NCBI RefSeq assembly: GCF_040869045.1
Contig: NC_090321.1
Location: 90,378,603-90,442,602 of the forward strand
Source: Eurosta solidaginis
Lineage: Eukaryota; Arthropoda; Insecta; Diptera; Tephritidae
Direction: 5' to 3'
DNA length: 64,000 bases
This document shows positions 54,111 through 63,345 of this stretch, piece after piece (the first letter of the stretch is position 1; each line of letters begins with the position of its first letter). Made by a program: the position numbers and the translations under genes. The notes under the pieces are model-generated. The model was not told where the DNA came from. It was given only the letters and a program-made list of their open reading frames with translations, and ran no database searches.

Positions 54111-54395
54111 TTATGTTCATATTAATAGCAGTGCTTTCTTAGAACCCTAAAAAGTGGATATATCTAAAGTAAAGTAAGGCCCAAGCTGATTTCACTACTT
54201 CCCACAATAACTTTGCATTTTTTTCATCAACGGCGTGCTTTATATCCCCCCATAAGTTTTCAATGGGGTTCAAGTCCGAGGATTAAGCTGGCCACGCCAT
54301 TACTGCAATTTTGTTCTCCCGAAAGAAATCCTTTGCTCGCTTGCTCGTATGTTGTGGGTCGTTATCCTGTTGGAAAACCCATTTTAGGATTTCCT
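54111..54395 (-). pseudogene. Tc1-type transposase C-terminal fragment and terminal sequence
   Basis: The minus-strand text reads WVFQQDNDPQHTSKRAKDFF, then NKIAVMAWPA, a stop, SSDLNPIENLWGDIKHAV. QQDNDP carries the second catalytic Asp and PIEN the final Glu of the DD34E triad of Tc1 transposases. One in-frame stop and the missing N-terminal two thirds make it a relic. The outer sequence ACAGTTATGTTCATATTAAT at 54110-54130 looks like a Tc1 terminal repeat. Confidence 0.8.
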
Positions 54396-54552
54396 CTTCT
54401 ACATATGTATATATGCATTTGTGAAAACAGCCATAGAAGTGAAATTTTTTATGAGGGAAACATTTTACACGTGTGGCGTTTTATATTTCGTTAAGTTTCT
54501 CTTGACTTTTTTGACTCTAATTAAATAAATTTTGCTTTTCCTATGTTTTCGC

Positions 54553-54640
54553 AGCCGCCGTGGTGTGATGGTAGCGTGTTCGACGCAAACAGGAAGATAA
54601 GCTCTGCCTAAAATCTCTTCGGAGGTTATCGCGCCATACA
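54553..54640 (+). mobile_element. tRNA-derived SINE, internally deleted copy
   Basis: Both ends of the 7962-8330 SINE are present (AGCCGCCGTGGTGTGATGGT and CTTCGGAGGTTATCGCGCC) with only about 50 bp between them. The B box is lost. Confidence 0.7.
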
Positions 54641-54685
54641 TTTATTTATTTCATTTGTAAATATTACTAAGTTTTATTTAACTAT

Positions 54686-54909
54686 TGTAATGATCTTTAT
54701 TCATTTCACGTTGCTTACAGACTAAACTTACGACTAAACTTCAAGTAATTGAGCAGTGCTCCAAATGTGATTTTATGTATATATTCCAGTGAGTACGAGC
54801 CCACAGTATATAGTATAAGAGAGGGCATAGTTAATAGTTACACTGTATGTGTTTTCTGGTATACCTATGTGTACACTCATGTTAAATATATTGCTGTCCA
54901 ATACCTACA
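54686..54909 (-). repeat. 3' LTR of the mag-like element
   Basis: In plus orientation TGTAATGATC to CCAATACCTACA. It pairs with 59026-59250. Confidence 0.93.
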
Positions 54910-55017
54910 ATACCCCCTTCTTAACTTAAATATGCCTTCCCATATTTAATAATTTACATTTGTATTATAAAGTTTCCATTTATCAGTGATAATTTAGTTT
55001 TATTCCTTATCATTTTC

Positions 55018-55806
55018 TTAGTGAATTACTCTACTTCTCAGCTTATATTTATAATCTGGGTTTTCGTTTTCCGTGGTTGGTACATTTTCAGAATTTTTCG
55101 TTTCTAGCTCTTTTTCGGCTTCATGTGTGTCTACTGAATTTCCATAGCTTCCAACGGTTATACCTTTATTGGAATCTAAGCTTTGATGCGGTAGCAGATC
55201 ACGCGAATCATTAGAATTGTATGTATCGCCTTCGTTTGAGGCGTTACATGCTATGATTTGATTTGCGTGACGCTTCCAAATTTTATCCGAAGCTATGATT
55301 TTTACCTTGAAGGTCTGTTGGCCTAGTTTTTCTAAAATTTCAGCCTTGGTCCAACTAACCTTCCCCGGTATGGAGTAATCTCTAACAATAACTTTGTCGC
55401 CTTTTCTAAATTGGTTTTCCCTATTTCCACAATAATATCTCCTCTGCTTATTTTGCTGATCTCTTACTTTATTTCTTACTGACTGATATGAATTGCTATC
55501 AGTTTTTCTTTTGGGGTTCAGTACGTCTAAGCGAGTACGCAGTTGTCTGCCAAACATAAGCTGGGCTGGAGATATGCCTGTAGTACTGTGCACTGCATTA
55601 CGATAGTCCAATAGAAATCTATTCAAAACATGGAAATTGGTTTCCGTAGTTTTATACAAGCCTCTCCTTAACGCCGTTTTTATTAGTTTTACACAATTTT
55701 CGGCTTGACCGTTGCTGGCAGGATGACCGACTGGCGAAGTTATGTGCTTAATTGCATTTCTTTCTAAAAAAAACTTTAAATTCTCGTGATACGAAAGCTG
55801 TCCCAT
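55018..55806 (-). CDS. pol: mag-like pol: integrase C-terminal half
   Basis: Continues integrase after a one-base slip in the A-run at about 55768-55776. HITSPVGHPASNGQAENCVK carries the catalytic Glu. LRTRLDVLNPKRK and VIVRDYSIPGKVSWTKAEIL form the C-terminal domain seen in K02A2.6/mag-type integrases. It is open for 262 codons to a stop (KLRSRVIH) 109 bp before the 3' LTR. The ATG at 55806 is not a natural start. Confidence 0.9.
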   Translation of the reverse strand: MGQLSYHENLKFFLERNAIKHITSPVGHPASNGQAENCVKLIKTALRRGLYKTTETNFHVLNRFLLDYRNAVHSTTGISPAQLMFGRQLRTRLDVLNPKRKTDSNSYQSVRNKVRDQQNKQRRYYCGNRENQFRKGDKVIVRDYSIPGKVSWTKAEILEKLGQQTFKVKIIASDKIWKRHANQIIACNASNEGDTYNSNDSRDLLPHQSLDSNKGITVGSYGNSVDTHEAEKELETKNSENVPTTENENPDYKYKLRSRVIH

Positions 55807-58126
55807 TATCCGAGACTAAGGTTTCCGGCAATCCAAACGGAGCAAAAATTTGCTTTAACACCCCTATTGTCGCTTTGCTCGTGGTGTTTTTGCCCATGTC
55901 AACACACTCAACCCATTTGCTATAGCTGTCCACTACAATTAGACACCAACGCTTCATAAAAGGTCCGAAAAAGTCTATATGCACCCTAGTCCACGGTTTT
56001 TCTGGCCACTGCCAAGACTTAAGAGTTTGCTTCGCCGGTTCTGGTCGTGACATTAGGCATGCCTCACAGGACTTCGCCTCTTTCTCAATGTCTGCACTTT
56101 GGGTTGGCCACCAGCAACACTCTCGAGCCATCGCTTTCATTTTAGCAACCCCCAGATGGGAAGCATGAAGATATTGCATGACATCAGGTTGCAGCGCTCT
56201 AGGTATTAGCACCCTATGTCCCCAGAACACACATCCGGAATCTGAAGACAAGTCCAGCCTTCTGTCAAAGAACGGGCGCATGGCCGTATCGGTACAACAG
56301 CTGGGCCACCCAGACTTTATGGATTCGCACACTAGCTGTGACAGTTTATCGTTTTGGGTTTCTGTCCGAATTTTTTCAATATTCAAGGGCACCACACTAT
56401 TTTGTTGAACGTAATTTAAAAATACTCCATCCGGACAGTGTTCCTCCTCGGTTTCCTTTGCCGAAGGGTTTCTAGAAAAATAGTCCGCGATGTTGGTCTT
56501 CGACTTAATGTTGACTATATCGAAGGAATACCCAGATAGCGTCAATGCTATCCTCTGCAGTCTATTAGCCGCCATTATTGGGATACCCTTTTTTGGGTCG
56601 AAAATATGATGCAACGGTTTATTGTCCGTCACCAAAGTGAAATGGCGCCCGTAGAGAAAATGGTGAAATTTCTTTACACCGTATAGAATTGCCACAGCCT
56701 CCCGATCAAGTTGCGAATATCTCTGTTCTGTTTCAGATAACCTACGCGATGCAAATTCTATAGGTCTTTCAATGCCATCGGACGTAATTTGTGACAATAC
56801 TGCCCCAACTCCTACCGGGCTAGCATCTACAGTTAGCTTGGTTTCAAGCTGTGGGTTAAAATGTGCCAAGCACGTTTCCTTTTTTAACCCTGCCTTTAAC
56901 ATGTCTATCGCACTCTCACATTGCTTGGACCAAAGGAATTTGGTGTTTGCCTTGAGCAAGTCATACAGCGGGGCACATGTCTTTGCTACATCGGGTAAGA
57001 AGCGACGATAAAAATTAACCACGCCTAGAAATGCTTGAAGTTCCTTAACTGATTTTGGGTACGGCATGCCATCTATTTCGCGCGTCTTTGCCGGATTTGG
57101 ATGTAAACCTTCTTTGTCTATTATGTGCCCTAAGTACTCTACCCGTTTGCAGCAAAACTGGCATTTATTTTTAGCTAATTTTAATCCGGCATTTTCTAGT
57201 ATTTTCAAAACTCCCTCAAGCCTTTTCATATGTGTTGCCCTATTCGGAGCCGTGATTAATATGTCATCCAAGAAGATTACTACACCCTCTAAATGCATCA
57301 AAAGACCTTCTATCATTCTTTGAAAAATTGCTGGGGCCGATGCCAGCCCATACACTAGCCTCGTGTACTGAAAAAGCCCTTTTGTTGTCGCGATTGTAGT
57401 CAACTTGCGTGATTCGGGGTTAAGTTCAATTTGTTGATAAGCCGTAGATAAGTCGAGTTTCGTAAACTCTTCGCCCCCATGAAGTTTCGCAAAGAGATCT
57501 TCAATCTTCGGTAACGGGTACTGTTCTACTACTAAATTTGGATTAACCGACACTTTGAAATCTCCACAGATTCTAACCCCCCCATCTTTTTTGAGAATAG
57601 GCACTATCGGTGTAGCCCACTCGGAGAACACCACTGGCTCAAGGACTTTTAATTGTACTAGGTTGTTGATTTCTTTCTCCACCTTTGCTTGGATCGCCAG
57701 CGGTACCGGCCTTGGCTTAAAAAACCTTGGTGTCGCTTTTTCGATCAACTGCAACCTCGCTTGGCCCTTGTTGAAACAACCTAAAGTTCCATCGAACAGT
57801 AACGGAAATTTTTCCACCACCCTAGGCACTCCTATACTTTCGCTGGGCAGTGTGAAGTTTAAATTAGCGATATTTAACCCAAACGCTCTTAAAAAATTCC
57901 TGCCTAGTAATGGTGGTCCCCCATTATCAACTACTAAGAATTTTACCACTTCGCGTTTGCCTTTAAACTCCACCAGTCCGTCATAACTACCAACAGGGTA
58001 TATTGCTACGCCATTATACGTTTTTAATATAACGTTTGTACTTACAAGCTCACTTCTGCTAACTAAGGTTGTGAACCGTGTGGACCATCGTTTGCAGATT
58101 GCAGTGCGAACAAATTCATTTCGCAA
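55748..58126 (-). CDS. pol: mag-like pol: protease remnant, RT, RNase H, integrase
   Basis: A 792-codon ORF. Residues 25-90 are the C-terminal half of protease (ILKTYNGVAIYPVG, PPLLGRNFLRAFGL). RT follows with ICGDFKVSVNPNL, FTKLDLSTAYQQIEL, LVYGLASAPAIFQRM and VIFLDDILIT. RNase H has KLTVDASPVGVGAVLSQ, YSQLDREAVAILYGV and TLVTDNKPLHHIF. The integrase start has HASHLGVAKMKAMARECCWWP, CEACLMSRP, VHIDFFGPF and LVSDNGTAF. All RT and RNase H catalytic residues are intact. The protease D-T/S-G site is missing at the gag-pol joint, and integrase leaves frame at the end. Confidence 0.92.
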   Translation of the reverse strand: MRNEFVRTAICKRWSTRFTTLVSRSELVSTNVILKTYNGVAIYPVGSYDGLVEFKGKREVVKFLVVDNGGPPLLGRNFLRAFGLNIANLNFTLPSESIGVPRVVEKFPLLFDGTLGCFNKGQARLQLIEKATPRFFKPRPVPLAIQAKVEKEINNLVQLKVLEPVVFSEWATPIVPILKKDGGVRICGDFKVSVNPNLVVEQYPLPKIEDLFAKLHGGEEFTKLDLSTAYQQIELNPESRKLTTIATTKGLFQYTRLVYGLASAPAIFQRMIEGLLMHLEGVVIFLDDILITAPNRATHMKRLEGVLKILENAGLKLAKNKCQFCCKRVEYLGHIIDKEGLHPNPAKTREIDGMPYPKSVKELQAFLGVVNFYRRFLPDVAKTCAPLYDLLKANTKFLWSKQCESAIDMLKAGLKKETCLAHFNPQLETKLTVDASPVGVGAVLSQITSDGIERPIEFASRRLSETEQRYSQLDREAVAILYGVKKFHHFLYGRHFTLVTDNKPLHHIFDPKKGIPIMAANRLQRIALTLSGYSFDIVNIKSKTNIADYFSRNPSAKETEEEHCPDGVFLNYVQQNSVVPLNIEKIRTETQNDKLSQLVCESIKSGWPSCCTDTAMRPFFDRRLDLSSDSGCVFWGHRVLIPRALQPDVMQYLHASHLGVAKMKAMARECCWWPTQSADIEKEAKSCEACLMSRPEPAKQTLKSWQWPEKPWTRVHIDFFGPFMKRWCLIVVDSYSKWVECVDMGKNTTSKATIGVLKQIFAPFGLPETLVSDNGTAFVSREFKVFFRKKCN

Positions 58127-58878
58127 TCCTCCGCAAATTTTAGTTGTGTTTCCCTAACCGTACACACCTTTTTTAAATGCCCTATTCGCTTACAGTTATG
58201 ACACTTAAAGTTTTTATACCTGCATTCTCTGCTTACATGGTTCGATTTTCCACATACCGTGCACTGCTTCCCTTGTCTTTGCTGTACGCGTTTTTCTTTG
58301 CTGCCTTTGTTCGCTGACTGCGGCTGTTTCTGTTGCCGTCGCTGTTCGTTGCTCTGCTGCGGTGGCTGTTGCTGCTGCTGTACCTTTTTGCCCTTGCTTT
58401 GTACATAGTTCAATGCTTCTTGCGGTTCTTGCTTAATCGAGTCACCGAGGCGTTGAGTATATATATACTCGGTGGTGTTTGCAATGTCCACCGCCTTCTT
58501 AAAATCACACGCTATCGTTTCCATGAAAATTTTGTCACGCGCTGGACCTTTCTCCAACCCCATGATAAATTTGTCTCTCAGTGCGTCGCTCAAACATGCA
58601 CCAAATTCACAATTTAATGATAACGACCTTACCCGGACGGCCCACTCGTTTATGGACTCTGTTGTCATTTTCTTTGCCTCATAGAATTTATAACGCTCTG
58701 CAAACGCTGACGCCGGTGGCTTAAAATGCGCATCCATAACCTCTACGCAACTTTTAAACGTCGTCGCTGCATCGTCTACCTTTTGTGGGCACATTAAATT
58801 TTGCAGGAGAATATAAGATCCCTCACCGATTGACGTTAGAAAGATTGCTTTTTTTTCTTTTATCGTCCGTAATTTCAT
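58063..58878 (-). CDS. gag: mag-like Gag, capsid and two zinc knuckles
   Basis: The capsid part reads TFKSCVEVMDAHFKPPASAF, ERYKFYEAKKMTTESINEW and SDALRDKFIMGLEKGPARDK. After a Gln-rich linker come CTVCGKSNHVSREC and CHNCKRIGHLKKVC, both C-x2-C-x4-H-x4-C. The ORF ends QSANDGPHGSQP, where the protease N-terminus should begin. The first 40 residues of Gag are in another frame upstream (58850-58976). Confidence 0.88.
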   Translation of the reverse strand: MKLRTIKEKKAIFLTSIGEGSYILLQNLMCPQKVDDAATTFKSCVEVMDAHFKPPASAFAERYKFYEAKKMTTESINEWAVRVRSLSLNCEFGACLSDALRDKFIMGLEKGPARDKIFMETIACDFKKAVDIANTTEYIYTQRLGDSIKQEPQEALNYVQSKGKKVQQQQQPPQQSNEQRRQQKQPQSANKGSKEKRVQQRQGKQCTVCGKSNHVSRECRYKNFKCHNCKRIGHLKKVCTVRETQLKFAEDCEMNLFALQSANDGPHGSQP

Positions 58879-58976
58879 TTGCGATAAAGAATTGGTTCAA
58901 TTGTTGACGGAATACATTCCAATTATTATCCTCGTGCCTATAATGTGGTACACTACCAATAATTTGAACGGCCATT
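58823..58976 (-). CDS. gag: mag-like Gag N-terminus
   Basis: MAVQIIGSVPHYRHEDNNWN begins about 50 bp after the 5' LTR and runs to FFIANEITDDKRKK, where the frame is lost in an A-run at 58848-58856. The longer upstream ATG at 59044 lies inside the LTR, so I prefer 58976 as the start. Confidence 0.8.
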
Positions 58977-59014
58977 TTACTTGCTGTCGTATGATTTTGT
59001 GAGTTCTGCTTTGC

Positions 59015-59025
59015 CTCGTCGCCAC
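59015..59025 (-). promoter_or_regulatory. Primer binding site of the mag-like element, tRNA-Ser type
   Basis: Minus-strand TGGCGACGAGG follows the LTR after one base. It is complementary to a tRNA-Ser 3' end (CCTCGTCGCCA). Confidence 0.75.
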
Positions 59026-59250
59026 TGTAATGATCTTTATTCATTTCACGTTGCTTACAGACTAAACTTACGACTAAACTTCAAGTAATTGAGCAGTGCT
59101 CCAAATGTGATTTTATGTATATATTCCAGTGAGTACGAGCCTACAGTATATAGTATAAGAGAGAGCATAGTTAATAGTTACACTGTATGTGTTTTCTGGT
59201 ATACCTATGTGTACACTCATGTTAAATATATTGCTGTCCAATACCTTACA
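59026..59250 (-). repeat. 5' LTR of the mag-like element
   Basis: 225 bp, TGTAATGATC to CCTTACA in plus orientation. It is followed by the ACTAT duplication. Confidence 0.93.
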
Positions 59251-59719
59251 ACTATCAAATGCAACTCAGCTTAAAATAGTCTTACGCAAAAAAAAAAATG
59301 CAACTTTAGACCTGAGATTCGCATCAGGTGAGCGACGCTGTTTGTAATATTGACGTTTGTCGCTCAGTTGACACACCTAATATGGTACGCAATGGAAGGA
59401 AGCTACATATCTTACTCGTAAACCTATACAATGGCTCCGCACCGAGGAGTATTCAAATTAAAAAAAATAGCTGCTATCGTTCTTCGGCATTATGAGCAAT
59501 GTTGCCAGAACTTTTCCAGAAGAAAGGCTAGATTGACAAAAATAAAAAGCTAAAAAAGGCTAAATAAAAATTTTTAAGGCTAAGAAAAAAAGCTAAAAGT
59601 TTAAGGCAACTTTCTATGTGTTTTATTAATTTTTTTAATAAAAGACATAGCAGAATAAACAATTTAAATTAATTTTTACTCCAATTTCATAATAAATAAT
59701 AAATATAGTTGTGGACCAA

Positions 59720-59851
59720 CGTCTCTAAGACCCCTCTCATTATGGTCCACCCCTGTTGAAACAGCAACTTTCCTTGGACTCCCGTTAGAGGATATTGATG
59801 ACAATTTGTGATCGGTCGCACCTATTGGATCGCTGCAACAACAACAACATA
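59720..59851 (+). mobile_element. Another (CAA)n-tailed 3'-end fragment
   Basis: CTCTCATTATGGTCCACCCC to GATCGCTGCAACAACAACAA is a different retroposon end from S1-S5, but shares the tail 'TCGCTRCAACAACAAC'. The shared 3' end suggests both use the same reverse transcriptase. No TSD was identified. Confidence 0.55.
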
Positions 59852-60186
59852 AATAAAACTCCACTATAACTAGTCTATAAGTTTTCGTAATATGTTTGAG
59901 GCCGATACAACTATTTTTAATAAAGAAATCTACTTTTTGTCCTTTCAAAGAACACATGAAAAATGTAAATACTACATTCTACACTGTCTGAATAGCTCTT
60001 TTTCAAGTTTTTGGTATGTGTTTTACACCGACTCCAAACGATATCTCGGAAATGACATCTAGCAAATGCATTTTTGGAGGGAATATTTTCATGACACTTT
60101 CAGGGCTGGCCGAACCACAGGTGATGAGTGACCCCCGTTTAAATAAAGTTTTGAAATGGGTTATTAAGAATATGAATCATCTCAGT

Positions 60187-60705
60187 AGGTTAGGGGGCTT
60201 AGAATATACCCGCGGCAGATATGCCTGTCCCAAAGGGCGACTAAAAAACCAAATTGATTCAAGGGGTTGTGTAGCGCAACCCTTTCAAGAGGTTGCCAGC
60301 GCAATATATGTATAGCTTCTTCAACCCAATTGTCAACCCCCCCTACCCGTGGCGAATCCTGTTTCTTTATTTATTTATTTATTTAATTAATCAACAAACA
60401 AGATGTTTACAGACTGTCAGTGTACAAAACTTCAAGTTTATATAGCTTATATAAAAAGTATAGTTAACTTTATGACAAGTGTCTAATGATTAGGTGCTTA
60501 AATGTAAATTTACTACAACTAAAATCAAACGCCAAGGAATGGGAATAAGCATTAAATTGAGAAAGTGTCCTCCTAAGGGGACCATTCATTGCATAAACCG
60601 TTCTAACAATACCCATATAAAACAAATCGGATCTGCATCCGGAAAAGGACCACAGCATCGATAACACTCCCCAAGGCCTTCGGGGAGTGCCCTTATCGCT
60701 ACAAA
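60187..60705 (+). mobile_element. (CAA)n SINE-like element, copy S5, split by an insertion
   Basis: The 5' part 60187-60363 (TTAGGGGGCTTAGAATATAC to GTGGCGAATCCTGTTTC) and the 3' part 60622-60705 (CGGATCTGCATCCGGAAAAG to TTATCGCTACAAAAACAA) belong to the S3 subfamily. The middle of the element is missing, replaced by 60364-60621. Confidence 0.75.
60364..60621 (-). repeat. Insertion in S5 with (AAAT)n tail
   Basis: On the minus strand it ends AATTAATTAAATAAATAAAT, like the simple 3' tail of a non-LTR element or SINE. The minus-strand text YMGIVRTVYAMNGPLRRTLS has no match I can name. The host element lost about 230 bp at this point. Confidence 0.5.
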
Positions 60706-60839
60706 AACAAGAATATGAATACAGGAATTTGAAGTCAGATGGTGTGTTATTATAAGTCCAAGCAAATTTAATATGTGCAATAAAATTTATAATAAGGTAA
60801 TACTATGGTGCACTAATCCTTATTCAACCTCGTTACTAT

Positions 60840-61000
60840 AACAGCTTATGTAAGCCTGATTTTGGGAGGGCTATATATAAGCCTTAAGTGGTTTTTTGAT
60901 AAGGCCTTATGTAAGTAAGCCTTATTTTTGTTGGTCCATAAGTTGTTATATTCTACCTTATGGCTTATAATAATTCCTTATGTTAGGCTTATTTTGTTTA
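60840..61000. repeat. Cluster of TAAGCCTTA-type palindromes
   Basis: GCTTATGTAAGCCT, ATAAGCCTTAAG, AAGGCCTTATGTAAGTAAGCC, ACCTTATGGCTTATAAT and CCTTATGTTAGGCTT follow one another within 150 bp. Function unknown. Confidence 0.55.
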
Positions 61001-61249
61001 TATATGACACTACTTTATTTTCTCTCAACTAACGAAACATAAGAAAGATACAACCTCGTTCATTAAAAACAAACGAGCCAGTTTTTATTTCGATAGGTTT
61101 TATTTTTTATTTGGTTTTTAGTTTGACAATTTTGTGCATAAAAACACCATTAAAACCAACTTTCTTGTGAAAAAAGTGAACCATCTGAGACCGGAATAAT
61201 TTTCCCCGTGTTATTTGCATTGTTTTTATTGTTAAAAATATTAATCGCG

Positions 61250-61470
61250 GGTTGGAGTCGAGCTCCAGGCCTAACAATAATTATTTTATCTTATTATTGT
61301 TATGATAAATTTTTCCTTCCTTCTATTCTAATTAAAAAATGTTTTCATTTAAGAAAAAGTGTATCGATAACAATAATAAGATAAAATAATTATTGTTAGC
61401 CCTTGAGCTCCATTCGAACCCGCGATTCTACAAGTCAGTAGGCCGATATAACAACAAAAATTGTTAAAAA
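61250..61470. repeat. Second inverted tRNA-like SINE pair
   Basis: ATCGCGGGTTGGAGTCGAGC at 61251 and, inverted, GAGCTCCATTCGAACCCGCG near 61410 form arms joined by AT-rich DNA with ATTATTGTTATGATAAATT-type text. Same family and arrangement as 53076-53570. Confidence 0.65.
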
Positions 61471-61699
61471 TATAAATGTAAAAATATAATTAAAAACATA
61501 AACAAAAACATCTCAAACTCACTAATTTTGGGGGAATAATGATCTCGCTTCTCATGGTAGACATTTTTTTTTTGTATTTTAAAGTTCGGATAAAGTTTCG
61601 TCAGTTTTTTTAGCTTGGAATCCAAGACAAAATAAAGTCGAGTCATTTAGGTATTTCACAGAACGGTATATTTGAAATAAATGTTATGCCTGTTGACAT

Positions 61700-62030
61700 A
61701 AATACAGAAAACAAGTAATTTTCCCATTCGCGTGGATGCGATTTGCAAAAAGGTCGATACCGTCGTTTAAGGCTGCGTATCATTTCATAGCTCTTTTGTC
61801 TACATGTAGACTTAGAAAGCCAGTTACATAAATGTTTCTGAAATCAAAAATTCAATGTTGCCTTAATAAAGTTACTACGCCTCGATTTCTGCCTACCATA
61901 ATGCCAGCATTATCTGTTCCTTAGCCCCTCGAATTTTTAACATCTAGCCGAAATTCATCAAATTTGTTCTTAAAATTGAATCTACGTCAAACTGTTTATC
62001 GAGATTTTCTAAAATTTTGAAAAAGAGCTA
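61700..62030 (-). pseudogene. hAT-type transposase relic
   Basis: The minus-strand text includes TDNAGIMVGRNRGVVTLLRQ, the 'DNA-x-x-M-G...GV..LL' block of hAT-like transposases, and KFDEFRLDVKNSRG upstream. Stops interrupt it. It lies inside the 59497-62146 element, which supports both calls. Confidence 0.65.
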
Positions 62031-62154
62031 TGTAAACAATTTCTGAAAGAAGCTGAAAAAAAGCTTAAAGCTAAATCGGAGCTTTTCAAGCTAAACGGAG
62101 AAAAAAAACCTAAATCTAGCTTGAAAAAAGCTAAAACGCAACACTGATTGTGAG

Positions 62155-62439
62155 TTCAGTGAATGTAGCTTACAAATCGTAAACGTCAAAAACTTCTACC
62201 GCATAAAGACGTTTGACATTTTTGAATTAAACTTATGTGTACCGATAATTTGAAATATTTTAAGCTCTAAACCAAGGAGAATCCATACCAGGTGGTGGAA
62301 AAGCGAATTCAACCAATTCGCCGTGCAATATGAATGTTAAGCCGATTCTCTTCTATGGCAGCTATTATCATTCCACGATAAAATACTTTTTTCCACCATT
62401 TGCTTGATTTTTTCTTAATATCATACAATCCAGACGACC
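62155..62439. other. Spacer with a copy of the 4.3-kb palindrome motif
   Basis: ATCCATACCAGGTGGTGGAA and AAGCGAATTCAACCAATTCG at 62281-62325 are the inverse of the 4300-4340 motif. Otherwise nothing is recognised. Confidence 0.5.
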
Positions 62440-63001
62440 CTAGTCCACACCACCCATTATAGCGCGGTACGTCTTTACGTTGTAGTAGTGTTTTATTGAT
62501 GGCACATGGTTATATGACATTATAAACATGCATCCAAGTATTATATCGATTTCTTCGGAGTCTGTTTGAGGAATTTTTTGTTTGTTCGTTAGTGCATTGA
62601 GCGATGTACGAAGGCATGCTTCTTGAAAACAATTTGCGAAAATTTTGATAGGGTGTTGAGTGACGCGTAATACTTTCTGAGATATTGCATTCGCGATGGT
62701 TACTAACCGATTATTTTGGAATAAACGATACATCCGGTGTGCCTCAAAGAAACGTGGCTACAAGCTGCTCACATGTAGCGTTTCCGCGTGCAGGTTGATC
62801 GGGTATGACATCAATAGACTCCTCGTCACTCAACTGGCTATCCTCAGCATTACTGGGAGTATCGTCACTGTGAGTGGTTTTAGCTGACGAAGGACTATAA
62901 ATACCATCACCACCGTCACTGAAATCAGTTCCTGATTCACTGGCCTCATCGTCTTCTTCTTGAAGAAGTGCACTTATTTCGTCGCAATATAAATTCGACA
63001 T
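62440..63001 (-). pseudogene. piggyBac-like transposase 5' fragment
   Basis: The first 85 codons from ATG 63001 are acidic (EISALLQEEDDEASESGTDFS, DDTPSNAEDSQLSDEESIDV), like piggyBac N-termini. After a frame change near 62740, ALTNKQKIPQTDSEEIDIIL and GCMFIMSYNHVPSIKHYYN correspond to the 'EI-x-x-F-LG-x-x-x-x-M-G-x-x-x-x-P-S-x-x-x-YW' block. A stop follows MGGVD. The catalytic Asp-rich domain is absent. Two short palindromes stand upstream at 63068-63086 and 63100-63119. Confidence 0.6.
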
Positions 63002-63119
63002 TATTGCAGTCTATAACGTAGCAAAAGGAAAAATATAACTGTATTAAACATTGTGTGTAACATACTGCTGGGACATATATGCCCAGATATAAAACCTTAT
63101 TGGGACAAATACGTCCCAA

Positions 63120-63345
63120 AACTCATTTTCACTGAATATTTTTCACAAAACACCTATAAAAGTATGTATTTCCACTTACCAGTATAAGAATAATAATTTT
63201 CTATAGAAAATCAAAGGCACTTAGATATAAACGTAATATTTTATCAAAATTACGCGTAAATTTGATGCAATATTAGTCGATGCTCACAAACAACAGATAA
63301 AAACAAAACACGATTGAAACTGAATGTAGGTCGCCGAGCTTGAAA
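63120..63345. other. No gene recognised
   Basis: AT-rich spacer upstream of the piggyBac-like fragment. Confidence 0.5.

Larger units (their letters stand above)
54686..59250 (-). mobile_element. mag-like Ty3/gypsy LTR retrotransposon, 4.57 kb
   Basis: LTRs of 224 and 225 bp, differing at about 3 sites, bound gag and pol on the minus strand. ACTAT at 54681-54685 and 59251-59255 is the target duplication. The two-knuckle Gag, the RT text (KLDLSTAYQQIEL, FLDDILI) and a tRNA-Ser primer fit the mag clade. Lesions are few: two homopolymer frame slips and loss of the protease active site. Confidence 0.93.
59497..62146 (-). mobile_element. Decayed hAT transposon, about 2.65 kb, with nested insertions
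   Basis: The ends are CAATGTTGCC at 59497 and, inverted at 62146, CAGTGTTGCG. ATTATGAG at 59489-59496 and ATTGTGAG at 62147-62154 match at 7 of 8 positions, as for a hAT duplication. Subterminal AAAGCTAAAA-type repeats occur near both ends (59540-59600 and 62055-62135). A transposase relic is at 61700-62030. Several SINE-like pieces inserted later. Confidence 0.75.
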
